NCBI GenBank assembly: GCA_034112105.1
Contig: JAWUVZ010000088.1
Location: 1 to 38,086 of the forward strand
DNA from: Glaciecola sp034112105
GTDB lineage: Bacteria > Pseudomonadota > Gammaproteobacteria > Enterobacterales > Alteromonadaceae
Reading direction: 5' to 3'
Length of the DNA stretch: 38,086 nt
The translations under genes and the position numbers were made by a program. Below are positions 25,000 through 34,015 of this stretch, piece after piece. The notes under the pieces were generated by a model. That model made no database searches. It was not told where the DNA came from and saw nothing but the letters and a program-made list of their open reading frames with translations. Position 1 is the stretch's first letter; every line of letters begins with the position of its first letter.

Positions 25000-25038
25000 G
25001 CAGTCGGACTGCCATCAAGTGGTTTGACCTTATATAAT
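25000..25038 (+). promoter_or_regulatory. Promoter with overlapping palindrome upstream of the FMN reductase
   Basis: The perfect odd palindrome GCAGTC-G-GACTGC (25000-25012) covers the upstream edge of the expected -35 position of a TATAAT at 25033-25038. No good -35 is present, which fits an activator-dependent or repressor-covered promoter. A separate palindrome AATCTATAGATT lies at 24893-24904. Confidence 0.4.
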
Positions 25039-25063
25039 AATTGATTAATTGAAAGGAATTAAG

Positions 25064-25636
25064 ATGCCAAAAATACTCACTTTTGCCGGCAGTGGCCGCA
25101 AAAATTCATACAATTTTAGTATTGCTAAGTGCGCGGCTCAAGGAGCCAACCTTGATGGTGTTGAGGTAACGGTTATTGATATGTCAGAGTTCGATATGCC
25201 TATTTTTAACGAAGACCTCGAGGCAGCTCATGGTTTACCCGCAAATGCCAAGAAGTTTAAGCAACTGCTCATGTCGCATGACGGTTTTATTATCGGCAGT
25301 CCTGAATATAACAGTGGGTATAGCGCCTTATTAAAAAATGCAATTGATTGGGCTTCACGCATGGAAGAAGGAGAAAAACCGTTGCAAGCATTTAAAGGCA
25401 AATATGCAGCGATTGTTGCTACTTCTCCGGGTGCCTTAGGCGGTATTAGAGGGTTAGTGTCGCTGCGTATGTTACTGGGTAATATAGGCATACATGTGTT
25501 GCCAAATCAGTTGGCTGTTGGCGGTATTGGGAAGCTAGTAGATGAAGAGCACAACGTGGTTGATGAAAAAACTAAAAAAAACCTAAATGGGATTGGTCGA
25601 ATATTAGCCGAGGCGCTTCTGCAGGCCGCAAAATAG
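25064..25636 (+). CDS. NADPH-dependent FMN reductase family protein
   Basis: This 190-residue flavodoxin-like oxidoreductase opens with the FMN phosphate loop ILTFAGSGRKNSYNFSIAK. It has the family signature GFIIGSPEYNSGYSALLKNAIDWASR and a flavin-binding TSPGALGGIRG. Members reduce FMN, quinones or azo compounds and chromate; the physiological substrate here is unknown. ATG 25064 is chosen because AAAGGA (25052-25057) precedes it, rather than the in-frame TTG at 25049. It is a single-gene unit between argS and prfB. A TGCAAATA/TATTTGCA inverted repeat with a long loop lies after the stop (25661-25707). Confidence 0.88.
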   Translation: MPKILTFAGSGRKNSYNFSIAKCAAQGANLDGVEVTVIDMSEFDMPIFNEDLEAAHGLPANAKKFKQLLMSHDGFIIGSPEYNSGYSALLKNAIDWASRMEEGEKPLQAFKGKYAAIVATSPGALGGIRGLVSLRMLLGNIGIHVLPNQLAVGGIGKLVDEEHNVVDEKTKKNLNGIGRILAEALLQAAK

Positions 25637-25783
25637 GGTAATTTCAATAATTCACTAGGTTGCAAATAGCTTTGAACATAAAAATCTTGGCTTTATGGTT
25701 ATTTGCACCTTCTTCCACCTATTAAATTCATCATAAATTCTGTAATATCCATCCTCTCAATTTTTTAGTCATAATATTTGTAT

Positions 25784-26882
25784 ATGTTCGAAATCAATCC
25801 AATCCAAACCGCTATTGCCGATGTTCGTCAGAGAACTGAATCCCTTAGGGGGTATCTTTGACCTTGATGTCAAAGTAGAACGTTTAGAAGAAGTATTAAG
25901 AGAGCTTGAAAATCCTGATGTTTGGACTAATCCAGAACAGGCTCAAGCTTTAGGCAAAGAAAAAGTATCACTTGAAGACGTGGTTTTAACCATTCAAAAG
26001 TTAACACAAGGCACTGATGATGTTGAAGGCCTCCTTGAACTCGCCGTTGAAGCGGACGATGAAGAAACCTTAAATGATGCCCAAACAGAATTGGAAGGGT
26101 TAATTGTTGCTTTGGAAAAGCTTGAATTTAGAAGAATGTTTTCTGGTCCTAATGATGCCAACGATGGTTATTTGGATATACAGTCAGGCTCGGGCGGCAC
26201 AGAGGCTCAAGATTGGGCAAATATGCTACTGCGCATGTATTTGCGATGGGGCGAGGCGCACGGTTTTAAAACTGAACTAATTGAAGTTTCTGCGGGTGAT
26301 GTTGCGGGTATTAAGGGTGCAACCATACGTTTTGGGGGCGATTATGCCTTTGGATGGTTACGCACAGAGACAGGTGTTCATAGGCTCGTTAGAAAGTCGC
26401 CTTTTGACTCAGGTAGTCGTAGGCACACATCTTTTGCATCTGCATTTGCTTATCCAGAGATAAGTGATGACATTGAGATTGAAATTAATCCAGCGGATAT
26501 TCGAATTGATACATATCGCGCATCGGGAGCGGGTGGACAGCACGTCAACAGAACCGATTCTGCTGTACGAATAACGCATTTACCGACGAATATTGTTGTG
26601 CAGTGTCAAAATGACCGTTCTCAGCATAAGAACAAAGACCAAGCATTTAAACAATTAAAAGCAAAGTTATACGAATACGAACTACAAAAACAAAACGCAG
26701 CAAAACAAATAATGGAAGATGGCAAGTCTGATATCGGCTGGGGCAGCCAAATACGTTCATACGTATTAGATGATTCTCGCATTAAAGATTTACGAACCGG
26801 CGTTGAAACAAGAAATACACAAGCCGTATTAGACGGCGATTTAGATAAATTCATTGTAGCCAGCCTAAAGTCTGGCCTTTAG
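25784..26882 (+). CDS. prfB: Peptide chain release factor 2 (programmed +1 frameshift)
   Basis: The gene is read as 25784-25858 joined to 25860-26882, giving 365 residues, the same as E. coli RF2. The first 25 codons (MFEINPIQT start) end at an in-frame TGA at 25859-25861; +1 slippage on CTT restores the frame at GAC 25860. The anticodon-like tripeptide SPF is at 205-207 and the catalytic GGQ at 250-252, in SGAGGQHVNRTDSAVR. Residue 246 is Ala, as in most bacteria (Thr in E. coli K-12). RF2 recognises UGA/UAA. lysS follows 26 bp downstream, as in E. coli. An internal ATG at 25815 is not a start. Confidence 0.98.
25847..25862 (+). other. Programmed +1 ribosomal frameshift site of prfB
   Basis: AGGGGGTATCTTTGAC is identical to the E. 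coli site. It has an internal Shine-Dalgarno AGGGGG, slippery CTT and a UGA stop followed by C. It autoregulates RF2: low RF2 slows termination at UGA and favours the shift. Confidence 0.98.
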
Positions 26883-26908
26883 TAAAACAGCAATTAACAG
26901 GAATACTC

Positions 26909-28450
26909 ATGAGTGACCATCAGCAAGATGAAAATAAGTTGATTGCCGAGCGTCGTGGCAAGTTAGCGCAAATACGCGAAAACTGCCCTTCAAACGGTTT
27001 TCCAAATCAATTTGATCGTAAGCATTATGCGCAAGATTTGCAGACAACCTTTGGTGATAAAGACAAAGAAACATTAGTCGAAGAAGCAAATATTTTCAGC
27101 ATTGCGGGTCGTATCATGGCGAAACGAGGTCCTTTTATAGTATTGCAGGACATGACGGGGCAAATTCAGTCTTATGCTTCGAAGGATACGCAAAAAGATA
27201 TTAAAGCAAAATATGGATCTTTAGATATTGGCGACATCATTGGTGTTAGCGGTATATTACATAAATCAGGAAAAGGCGACTTATATGTTGATATGGCTGA
27301 ATATCAGTTATTAACCAAAGCGTTACGCCCTTTGCCTGAAAAATTCCATGGCTTAGCGGATCAGGAAACTAAGTATCGTCAACGGTATGTAGACTTGATC
27401 ACTAATCCTGACACGCGCAAAACGTTTAAAATTCGTAGCCAGATAGTTAGCGGTATCCGAAACTTCCTTACGGAGCGAGAGTTCATGGAAGTTGAGACGC
27501 CAATGTTGCAGGTCATTCCTGGTGGCGCAACAGCAAAACCATTTACTACGCACCATAATGCGATAGACATAGATATGTATTTGCGTATTGCCCCTGAGCT
27601 TTATTTGAAGCGTTTGGTTGTTGGTGGTTTCGAGCGTGTTTTCGAAATTAACCGCAATTTCCGTAATGAAGGGTTATCCACGCGGCATAATCCTGAATTC
27701 ACAATGCTTGAGTTTTACCAAGCGTATGCTGACTTCAACGATTTAATGAACCTAACAGAAGAAATGTTACGTTATCTTGCCGAAACTGTTATGGGTACGT
27801 CGATAATTACCAATACAGTGAAAAATGCGGAAGGTGAAGTCGTTGAAACAAAAGAATATGACTTTGCTAAACCTTTCCAGCGTTTAAGCATGGGCGATGC
27901 TGTTTTAAAATATTGGCCTGATGCTAATGTAGCTGCAATTAATGATCCTGAAAATCACCTACCAGAACTCAAAGCGATGGCTAAGCAGTTACATATTAAA
28001 GAACCAGTAGTTGACGGTATCTGGGGTGCTGGTAAATACCTTTGTGAAATATTTGAAGCGACGGCTGAAGAGCAACTTGAGCAACCTACATTTATTACTC
28101 AATATCCGTGGGAAGTTTCTCCATTGGCCCGCCGCAATGATGAAAATCAGTTTGTAACAGACCGTTTTGAATTTTTTGTTGGTGGCAAAGAATTAGCTAA
28201 CGGCTTTTCTGAGTTGAACGACTCGGAAGACCAAGCCAGTCGCTTTAAAAAGCAAGTACAAGAAAAAGATGCAGGAGATGATGAAGCAATGCATTTTGAT
28301 GAAGACTACATTACTGCGTTGGAATACGGTTTGCCGCCAACAGCAGGAGAGGGCATAGGGATTGATAGATTGGTGATGTTGTTTACGGATAGCCCAACCA
28401 TCAAAGATGTTATTTTGTTCCCGCACATGAAACCACAGTTGCAAGATTAA
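26909..28450 (+). CDS. lysS: Lysyl-tRNA synthetase, class II
   Basis: This 513-residue enzyme has an N-terminal OB-fold anticodon domain (IAGRIMAKRGPFIVLQDMTG) and a class II catalytic core. Motif 2 is FRNEGLSTRHNPEFTMLE and motif 3 is GLPPTAGEGIGIDRLVM. The length matches E. coli LysS (505). It is translated from ATG 26909 with an AGGA site and is in an operon with prfB. A strong terminator follows. Confidence 0.98.
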   Translation: MSDHQQDENKLIAERRGKLAQIRENCPSNGFPNQFDRKHYAQDLQTTFGDKDKETLVEEANIFSIAGRIMAKRGPFIVLQDMTGQIQSYASKDTQKDIKAKYGSLDIGDIIGVSGILHKSGKGDLYVDMAEYQLLTKALRPLPEKFHGLADQETKYRQRYVDLITNPDTRKTFKIRSQIVSGIRNFLTEREFMEVETPMLQVIPGGATAKPFTTHHNAIDIDMYLRIAPELYLKRLVVGGFERVFEINRNFRNEGLSTRHNPEFTMLEFYQAYADFNDLMNLTEEMLRYLAETVMGTSIITNTVKNAEGEVVETKEYDFAKPFQRLSMGDAVLKYWPDANVAAINDPENHLPELKAMAKQLHIKEPVVDGIWGAGKYLCEIFEATAEEQLEQPTFITQYPWEVSPLARRNDENQFVTDRFEFFVGGKELANGFSELNDSEDQASRFKKQVQEKDAGDDEAMHFDEDYITALEYGLPPTAGEGIGIDRLVMLFTDSPTIKDVILFPHMKPQLQD

Positions 28451-28485
28451 TAATACATAGCAAATAGTTTTTTTGTTTGTATAGG

Positions 28486-28521
28486 AAAAGCCTGACACGG
28501 TAAACCGTGTCAGGCTTTTTT
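28486..28521 (+). terminator. Intrinsic terminator after lysS
   Basis: The perfect 15-bp stem AAAAGCCTGACACGG/CCGTGTCAGGCTTTT has a TAAA loop and six T residues. The minus strand has only a four-T run after the stem, so it may serve the convergent panE-like gene more weakly. Confidence 0.95.
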
Positions 28522-28524
28522 GTA

Positions 28525-29490
28525 TTATTTAGATTGTGCTTTTATTTGTTCATATAGGGTTTGCACAAACGCCATTTTGATTCCCGTCTCTTTGCCCTTT
28601 TCTAATAAAAAGCCAAGAATACCTTCTACTTCCGTTTCGCGCCCATTTTGAAAGTCTTGATGCATTGACGAATAATTTTCTTTTGTTAGCTGTATGACAG
28701 CATCGATATGCAGAGAGAGAGCATGGTTGTCTAAGGGGAGATTCATGAACTCGTATAAGTCGAATATCTCTTCTTTCACCTTTTTTATCTCTTCAGAATA
28801 ATTTACTAATTCACCATTTTTGCAGTTTTTTAAAGCAGTTAGCGGGTTTATCGCTGCATTTACCGCTAATTTCTGATATAAAACAAATTCCATATCACTG
28901 CGCCATAGTAGGTTGGGATGAAGACAACTTAAGTAATCACACGTTGAATTATTGTATTTTGCGATGGGGTTCTCGTCATCCAAGTTCTCGTCATCCAAGT
29001 TCTCGTCATAAATAGCGCCAATATCAAATTGTCCTACAGCAGTCTGAATAAAACGGGTAGTTGAGGTTTTGTAAACGCCGTCAGTTGTGGTGGCAACAAG
29101 TAATGGATTTTTGGGCAAATATTTTTGCACTAGTTGAATACCGCCCATGCCGTTGTGCAAGAGCAGTATTATTGTTTTTGCATCTACATACTCCGCAATA
29201 TCCTGAACAATACGCTCTATTTGATACTGCTTCACGGGCAGTATTATTAAATCTAATGACTGTAAAGAACTCTTTGAAATATACGCCTGATCACATTTAA
29301 TAAGGTGCGTTTCTCCATCCACCGTTAATAATGAAAGTACGTCGGAGCGGTCATAATGCTCTCTTACTAGCAGTGTGGTTTGAATGCTCTGTGCAAGTTG
29401 CAGGTTAAATGCAACGTTCACGCCAATCGACCCGCGGCCAATAATTCCAATTTTTTTTATATTTTGTGTATTGGCCATTTCATTACCCAT
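28525..29490 (-). CDS. 2-dehydropantoate 2-reductase family protein (ApbA/PanE)
   Basis: This 321-residue protein has an N-terminal Rossmann fold (IGIIGRGSIGVNVAFNL) and a C-terminal ketopantoate reductase domain with YQKLAVNAAINPLTALKNCKNGEL, where the conserved Lys and Asn sit. The reaction would be NADPH reduction of 2-dehydropantoate in CoA synthesis. The family contains paralogues with unknown substrates, so I do not claim panE itself. The N-terminus overlaps the end of the upstream RluA-type gene by 34 bp from ATG 29490, or by 22 bp from ATG 29478; both lack a strong ribosome site. An in-frame tandem repeat encodes acidic LDDEN units around residues 161-174. It is last of a three-gene minus-strand operon. 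Confidence 0.85.
   Translation of the reverse strand: MGNEMANTQNIKKIGIIGRGSIGVNVAFNLQLAQSIQTTLLVREHYDRSDVLSLLTVDGETHLIKCDQAYISKSSLQSLDLIILPVKQYQIERIVQDIAEYVDAKTIILLLHNGMGGIQLVQKYLPKNPLLVATTTDGVYKTSTTRFIQTAVGQFDIGAIYDENLDDENLDDENPIAKYNNSTCDYLSCLHPNLLWRSDMEFVLYQKLAVNAAINPLTALKNCKNGELVNYSEEIKKVKEEIFDLYEFMNLPLDNHALSLHIDAVIQLTKENYSSMHQDFQNGRETEVEGILGFLLEKGKETGIKMAFVQTLYEQIKAQSK
28969..29009. repeat. 15-bp tandem repeat inside the panE-like gene
   Basis: The unit GTTCTCGTCATCCAA occurs twice (28969-28983, 28984-28998), followed by an 11-bp partial third copy. In the coding strand it adds five residues (LDDEN) per copy, keeping frame. Confidence 0.95.
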
Positions 29491-30248
29491 GGGTCAGAAT
29501 TGTGAGAAAGGAATGTGTCTAGATGACTAGCAAATAGTTTACCCGTTTGGGGTAGACAAGTGACGTTAAAAAATTGGTTTTTATAAGTAAACTGGAGAAC
29601 ATAGCTATGCAAATATAAGCGGTCGGATACGCTGCCTTTATAGCGTTTATCTCCGATAATTGGGGAACCTAGTGATTTCAATGCAACTCGAATTTGGTGC
29701 GTTTTTCCACTAATTGGTTTTACTATGCATACCCTGACAGCTGGAGTCGAATTGAGATTGTTTTTAAGCGATAATTCAGCTGTATTATCCCGTTGCAGGT
29801 GATTCTGTGTTTCTAGAGTCAGATGTCGATTTTCAGACAGTGACTTGGGAGACGGTAAGTTATTCTGTATTGAAAAACTAAAAAACTGTGTTATCGCCGG
29901 ATTATCTTGGCGAATGCTTAATTTCCAGTCACCATTACGTGCTTTTTGCATGTCCCCCTTTATCGTACCTTGTTTCTTTTTGGGTTTATTATCAATAAGT
30001 GCAATGTAGTATTTTTGAACCGTCTTTTCGGCAAATTGCTTTGAAAGTTCAGATGCGGCATGTTTTGTTTTTGCTAATAGAATACATCCTGAGGTATCTG
30101 TATCCAAGCGATGAATCAACCATAATTTCTTATGATTAAATAAAGACTCAGCAGCTGGAATTATCGCATTCTCAGAAGCATGCATAGGCATGCCAGTGGG
30201 TTTATTAAGCACCATGAAATCATCATGGTCGAGCACTAATTTAAGCAT
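29457..30248 (-). CDS. RluA-family pseudouridine synthase
   Basis: This 263-residue protein has the RluA signature HRLDTDTSGCILLAKT, with the catalytic aspartate at residue 49, and the C-terminal KPISGKTHQIRVALKSLG and PIIGDKRY. It isomerises uridine to pseudouridine in rRNA or tRNA; the target is not determined by sequence. There is no N-terminal S4 domain. About 35-40 extra residues (roughly 125-165, polar and N/S/L-rich) lie between the AITQF strand and the VRVCIVKPISGK strand compared with the usual family layout. The gene lies 15 bp after hpt and overlaps the panE-like gene. Confidence 0.88.
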   Translation of the reverse strand: MLKLVLDHDDFMVLNKPTGMPMHASENAIIPAAESLFNHKKLWLIHRLDTDTSGCILLAKTKHAASELSKQFAEKTVQKYYIALIDNKPKKKQGTIKGDMQKARNGDWKLSIRQDNPAITQFFSFSIQNNLPSPKSLSENRHLTLETQNHLQRDNTAELSLKNNLNSTPAVRVCIVKPISGKTHQIRVALKSLGSPIIGDKRYKGSVSDRLYLHSYVLQFTYKNQFFNVTCLPQTGKLFASHLDTFLSHNSDPWVMKWPIHKI

Positions 30249-30263
30249 TGTAATAGGGCGCGC

Positions 30264-30827
30264 TTAGGTGTTTTCTTCTATTTTTGCTATTGCTTGAGGA
30301 TATCGAAGCTCCTCAATTAGCTGGGTGAGGTGCTTTGCATCTGACTCAGAAAAAGCTAACCCTGCGAGATACTTCAATAAGGTATCATCGTCAATAAATT
30401 CGTTTCGTTTTAGACGCTCTATTAACGCTGACTTACATTTATCCCGGGGTAGGGACGAGCTTTCTGGTTGTATTTTTGAGGCCTCATTTTGCTCCATTTG
30501 TTGAATTTCAAGACAAGTGACGCCAACAACTGTTCTAAACTCGTCGATGATAGCTTGATTTGGTATACCTGTTCTTAATTCTGCATCAAAACGCGTTGCA
30601 CAATCGTATAACGCTTGAAGCCCTATATTCCCGGATATTCCCTTTACAGTGTGGACTAGCATTTTAGCACTTTTAATGTCGTTCGCTTCAATAAAACCGA
30701 CCGTCTCCGCAGAACTGTTTTCAAATTCAGAGAGGAACTTACCCAGTATTTTACTCAAGAGTGCTTCGTTGCCACCAAGTTGGTTTAGTGCAAACTCATA
30801 ATTGAGAATGGGGAAATTAGTTGACAT
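30264..30827 (-). CDS. Histidine phosphotransfer (HPt) domain protein
   Basis: This 187-residue cytoplasmic protein has an N-terminal HPt four-helix domain with the phosphorylatable His59 in AKMLVHTVKGISGNIGL. HPt domains relay phosphate between hybrid sensor kinases and response regulators. The last 60-70 residues (SALIERLKRNEFIDDDTLLKYLAGL onward) resemble the small extra domain seen after HPt modules of hybrid kinases. No kinase or receiver gene is adjacent, so the partner is unknown. It is first of a minus-strand trio with the RluA-type and panE-like genes. Confidence 0.85.
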   Translation of the reverse strand: MSTNFPILNYEFALNQLGGNEALLSKILGKFLSEFENSSAETVGFIEANDIKSAKMLVHTVKGISGNIGLQALYDCATRFDAELRTGIPNQAIIDEFRTVVGVTCLEIQQMEQNEASKIQPESSSLPRDKCKSALIERLKRNEFIDDDTLLKYLAGLAFSESDAKHLTQLIEELRYPQAIAKIEENT

Positions 30828-31062
30828 GTTTTAGTCCAGTTTTTGGCGAATGGGCATGCATAGTGAACATTTGTAATGCATACTAAGGTAATTCCTTGCT
30901 TGTTATCAAGCTACTTATAATATATTGGTTATACAAACATATTACCAGTCTACATTAGTTGTAGTCAGCATTATCACGATTGCTTGATTATAAATGGATC
31001 AGGGAAATGGGTTCGGACACATAAATTATCCAATTTAAAACGATAAATAATATAGGCAAAAT

Positions 31063-33903
31063 ATGATTAAAAACCTCACGAAAAAACTCGTTTTTGGTGG
31101 ATTGGTAATGTCGGCAATTACCTTGGGTGGTTGTTATAAAGCGAGTAATATCCGTACACAAAATCAATCGGATGAATTGTCCGGCTCAGTGATTAAATAC
31201 GAAAGATATGAACTTGCTAATGGGCTAACAATAGTGCTGCATGAGGATCAATCAGATCCGCTCGTGGAGGTTAATATTACCTATCACGTTGGTTCGGCCC
31301 GAGAAGAGCTTGGACGTTCAGGCTTTGCTCATTTTTTTGAACATATGATGTTCCAAGGCTCGGAAAATGTAGCTGACGATGAACATTTTAAAATTGTAAC
31401 TGAAGCCGGTGGAACGATGAATGGTTCTACCAACACTGATTTTACCAATTATTATCAAACAGTACCGATTAATCAACTTGAGAAAGTATTGTGGCTAGAA
31501 GCCGACCGCATGGGTTTTCTGTTAGATGCGGTGACTCAAGAAAAATTTGAAACTCAGCGTGAGACAGTCAAAAACGAGCGTGGTCAGCGCGTTGATAGCC
31601 AACCCTATGGATTGATCTCAGAGAGAACGGGAGAAGCACTTTATCCAGTAGGCCATCCTTACTCATGGTCCACGATTGGTTATGTAGAGGACCTTGACCG
31701 TGTAAACGTCAACGATCTTAAAACTTTCTTCCAAAAATGGTATGGCCCTAATAACGCGGTATTGACGATTGGTGGAGCAATTGACAAAACACAAACTAAA
31801 GCTTGGATTGAAAAGTACTTCAGCGCTATTCCTCGAGGCCCAGAAGTCACCAAAGCGGACAAATCACCCGCCATTTTAACGTCAACGCGGTTTATTACAT
31901 TAGAAGACAAAGTGCATTTACCATTACTTCAAATCACAATACCAACTGTCTATGCACAACATTCTGATGAGGCTGCGCTTGACGTATTGGCAAATATCTT
32001 AGGTGCTGGTAAAACGTCATTACTTTACAAAAACATGGTTCAAAATGGGTTAGCGTTACAGGCATTCGCTGGACATCCTTGTCGTGAACTTGCTTGCGAA
32101 TTCCAATTACTTGCTTTAGTCAATCCAGAAAAAGTACAAGGTTTACACCAAATGCAAACCATCATTGATGAAACTTTGGCTGAGTTTGAGCAAAGAGGCG
32201 TGCAAGACGATGATTTACAACGTACAAAAGCGAGTATCGAAAGTGGCACTATTTTTGGCCTTCAAAGTGTCGCGGGGAAAGTAAGTCGCTTAGCTTATGG
32301 TCAGACTTTTAACAACGAACCAGATGGTATTCAAGCCGATATAGAGCGCTACAACGCCGTCACGAAAGTTGATGTTATGCGTGTTTACAATAATTATGTC
32401 AAGAATAAGCCTGCGGTTGTGCTAAGCGTAGTGCCGGAAGGACAAACTCAACTTGCTGCTGCAGAACAGAACTTTGCATTACCGACACGCCAATTTGAGA
32501 TCGAAACTGCCAAAGCTGATGACATTAAACAAACTAAAATTAAGGATAACTTTGATCGAAGTGTGCAACCAACTGCAGGTGTAAACCCTATCGGTGGTAT
32601 TCCTGATTATTGGGAGCATTCACTTAGCAATGGCATCAAAATTCTTGGGGTTGATACCGATGAGACCCCAACTGTTTTTCTAAATATTGCTATTGAAGGC
32701 GGGTCCTTACTTAACGTGCTTGCCAAACCTGGTGTTGCAACGATGACAGCACAAATGATGAACGAGAGTACGCTGCTTTTTAGCAATGTTGAAATTGCTA
32801 ATCGCCTGGCCCTTCTAGGAAGCAATGTCTCATTTGCAGCGTCTGGCCGCTATACAAATGTGTATGTGTCATCATTGTCTAAAAACTTGCCTGAAACCTT
32901 AGTTATTTTGCAGGAAATGTTGTTTTCACCAGGCTTTAACGAAGATGACTTCGCACGGTTAAAACAAAATACATTGCAGGGGCTTCAACAAGCACTTAAA
33001 AGTCCATCTGTGTTAGCAAGTAGGGCAAGAGATATCGTTTTGTTTGGCGATAAAACAATTCTTGGTATGCCCGAGGGTGGCACAACAGAAAGCGTTCAAG
33101 CCATCTCGCTCGATGATTTAAAAGCATTCTATGAAAACTACTATAGCCCTCAGTTTGCTGATATGGTGATTGTAGGTGATATATCGAAAGTACAGGCGTT
33201 AGCTGCAGTTTCAATGTTCTCAGAATGGGAAGGTAAAGATTATGTATTACCAACCTTTGATGGCTTTGCAAACGCTGCGAAAGGAAAAGTGTACCTTGTT
33301 GATAACCCAGGTGGAGTGCAGTCAGTTGTTTCAATAGTGAAACATGCATTGGTATTTGATGCAGAAGGCGAATACTTTAAATCAGGCCTAATGAATTTTC
33401 CATTAGGTGGGATGTTTAATAGTCGTATCAACCTTAACTTGCGTGAGGATAAAGGATATACATATGGTGCACGCAGCGGTTTCAGTGGAGGTAAGCAAAC
33501 TGGAATATTTAGTGCTGGTGCTGATGTTGCCGTGCAACACACGGTGGCAAGTATTCAAGAATTTTTGAAGGAAATAGATTCTTTTCAAGCTTCAGGTATG
33601 ACTCAGGATGAGCTTGAATTAATGAAAAAGGCATATACTCAAAGAGATGCGCTAAGTTCAGAAACGCCGACAAGAAAAGCGGGTATTCTGATTGCAATGT
33701 TGGGTTACGACTTAGATAAAAATTATCGCGAGCGTCAAAAGCGTATTATTAATAATGCGACCACGAAACAGCTTAACGAAATAGCTGAAAAATGGTTAGA
33801 CACAGACTCTATGGACATTATTGTTGTGGGTGACGCAGCAAGCCTGCGTGAGAAACTAAAGGTACTAGGTAGAGAAATTGTAGATTTAGATGTACCCAAG
33901 TAG
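31063..33903 (+). CDS. M16 family zinc metallopeptidase, lipoprotein
   Basis: This 946-residue protein has a lipoprotein signal peptide with lipobox LGGC (Cys24), so it is envelope-anchored. It carries two tandem M16 halves. The N-terminal half has the inverted zinc site HFFEH (His90, Glu93, His94) with the distal ligand Glu172 in KNERGQR. The C-terminal half (from about residue 510) lacks HxxEH but keeps the RINLNLREDKGYTYGARSGF substrate-binding signature. Such pitrilysin-like enzymes degrade peptides in a closed chamber. It is a single gene divergent from hpt; TATAAT at 30916-30921 is a possible -10 with a long leader. The substrate is unknown. Confidence 0.93.
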   Translation: MIKNLTKKLVFGGLVMSAITLGGCYKASNIRTQNQSDELSGSVIKYERYELANGLTIVLHEDQSDPLVEVNITYHVGSAREELGRSGFAHFFEHMMFQGSENVADDEHFKIVTEAGGTMNGSTNTDFTNYYQTVPINQLEKVLWLEADRMGFLLDAVTQEKFETQRETVKNERGQRVDSQPYGLISERTGEALYPVGHPYSWSTIGYVEDLDRVNVNDLKTFFQKWYGPNNAVLTIGGAIDKTQTKAWIEKYFSAIPRGPEVTKADKSPAILTSTRFITLEDKVHLPLLQITIPTVYAQHSDEAALDVLANILGAGKTSLLYKNMVQNGLALQAFAGHPCRELACEFQLLALVNPEKVQGLHQMQTIIDETLAEFEQRGVQDDDLQRTKASIESGTIFGLQSVAGKVSRLAYGQTFNNEPDGIQADIERYNAVTKVDVMRVYNNYVKNKPAVVLSVVPEGQTQLAAAEQNFALPTRQFEIETAKADDIKQTKIKDNFDRSVQPTAGVNPIGGIPDYWEHSLSNGIKILGVDTDETPTVFLNIAIEGGSLLNVLAKPGVATMTAQMMNESTLLFSNVEIANRLALLGSNVSFAASGRYTNVYVSSLSKNLPETLVILQEMLFSPGFNEDDFARLKQNTLQGLQQALKSPSVLASRARDIVLFGDKTILGMPEGGTTESVQAISLDDLKAFYENYYSPQFADMVIVGDISKVQALAAVSMFSEWEGKDYVLPTFDGFANAAKGKVYLVDNPGGVQSVVSIVKHALVFDAEGEYFKSGLMNFPLGGMFNSRINLNLREDKGYTYGARSGFSGGKQTGIFSAGADVAVQHTVASIQEFLKEIDSFQASGMTQDELELMKKAYTQRDALSSETPTRKAGILIAMLGYDLDKNYRERQKRIINNATTKQLNEIAEKWLDTDSMDIIVVGDAASLREKLKVLGREIVDLDVPK

Positions 33904-33963
33904 GTAATTCTTTGGTGTGAATTTGTAATTTAAACACTATACTAGGCGCATAATACGTTAATA

Positions 33964-33993
33964 CCTTTGTAGTAATAATCTACAGGGGTTTTT
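33964..33993 (+). terminator. Intrinsic terminator after the M16 peptidase gene
   Basis: The 9-bp stem CCTTTGTAG/CTACAGGGG (with two G-U pairs in RNA), a 7-nt loop and five T residues lie 60 bp after the stop. Because it is only 22 bp before gshA it could also act as an attenuator in the gshA leader. Confidence 0.7.
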
Positions 33994-34015
33994 AAACCAG
34001 TAACGGAATAATAAT

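Noticed and set aside
25661..25707. TGCAAATA/TATTTGCA repeat between the FMN reductase and prfB as an RNA element
   Set aside because: The loop is 31 nt, inner pairing is poor and no T run follows; it could be chance in AT-rich DNA.
25815..25860. ATG 25815 as the start of RF2
   Set aside because: The codons before the first TGA and the exact frameshift site show that translation begins at 25784.
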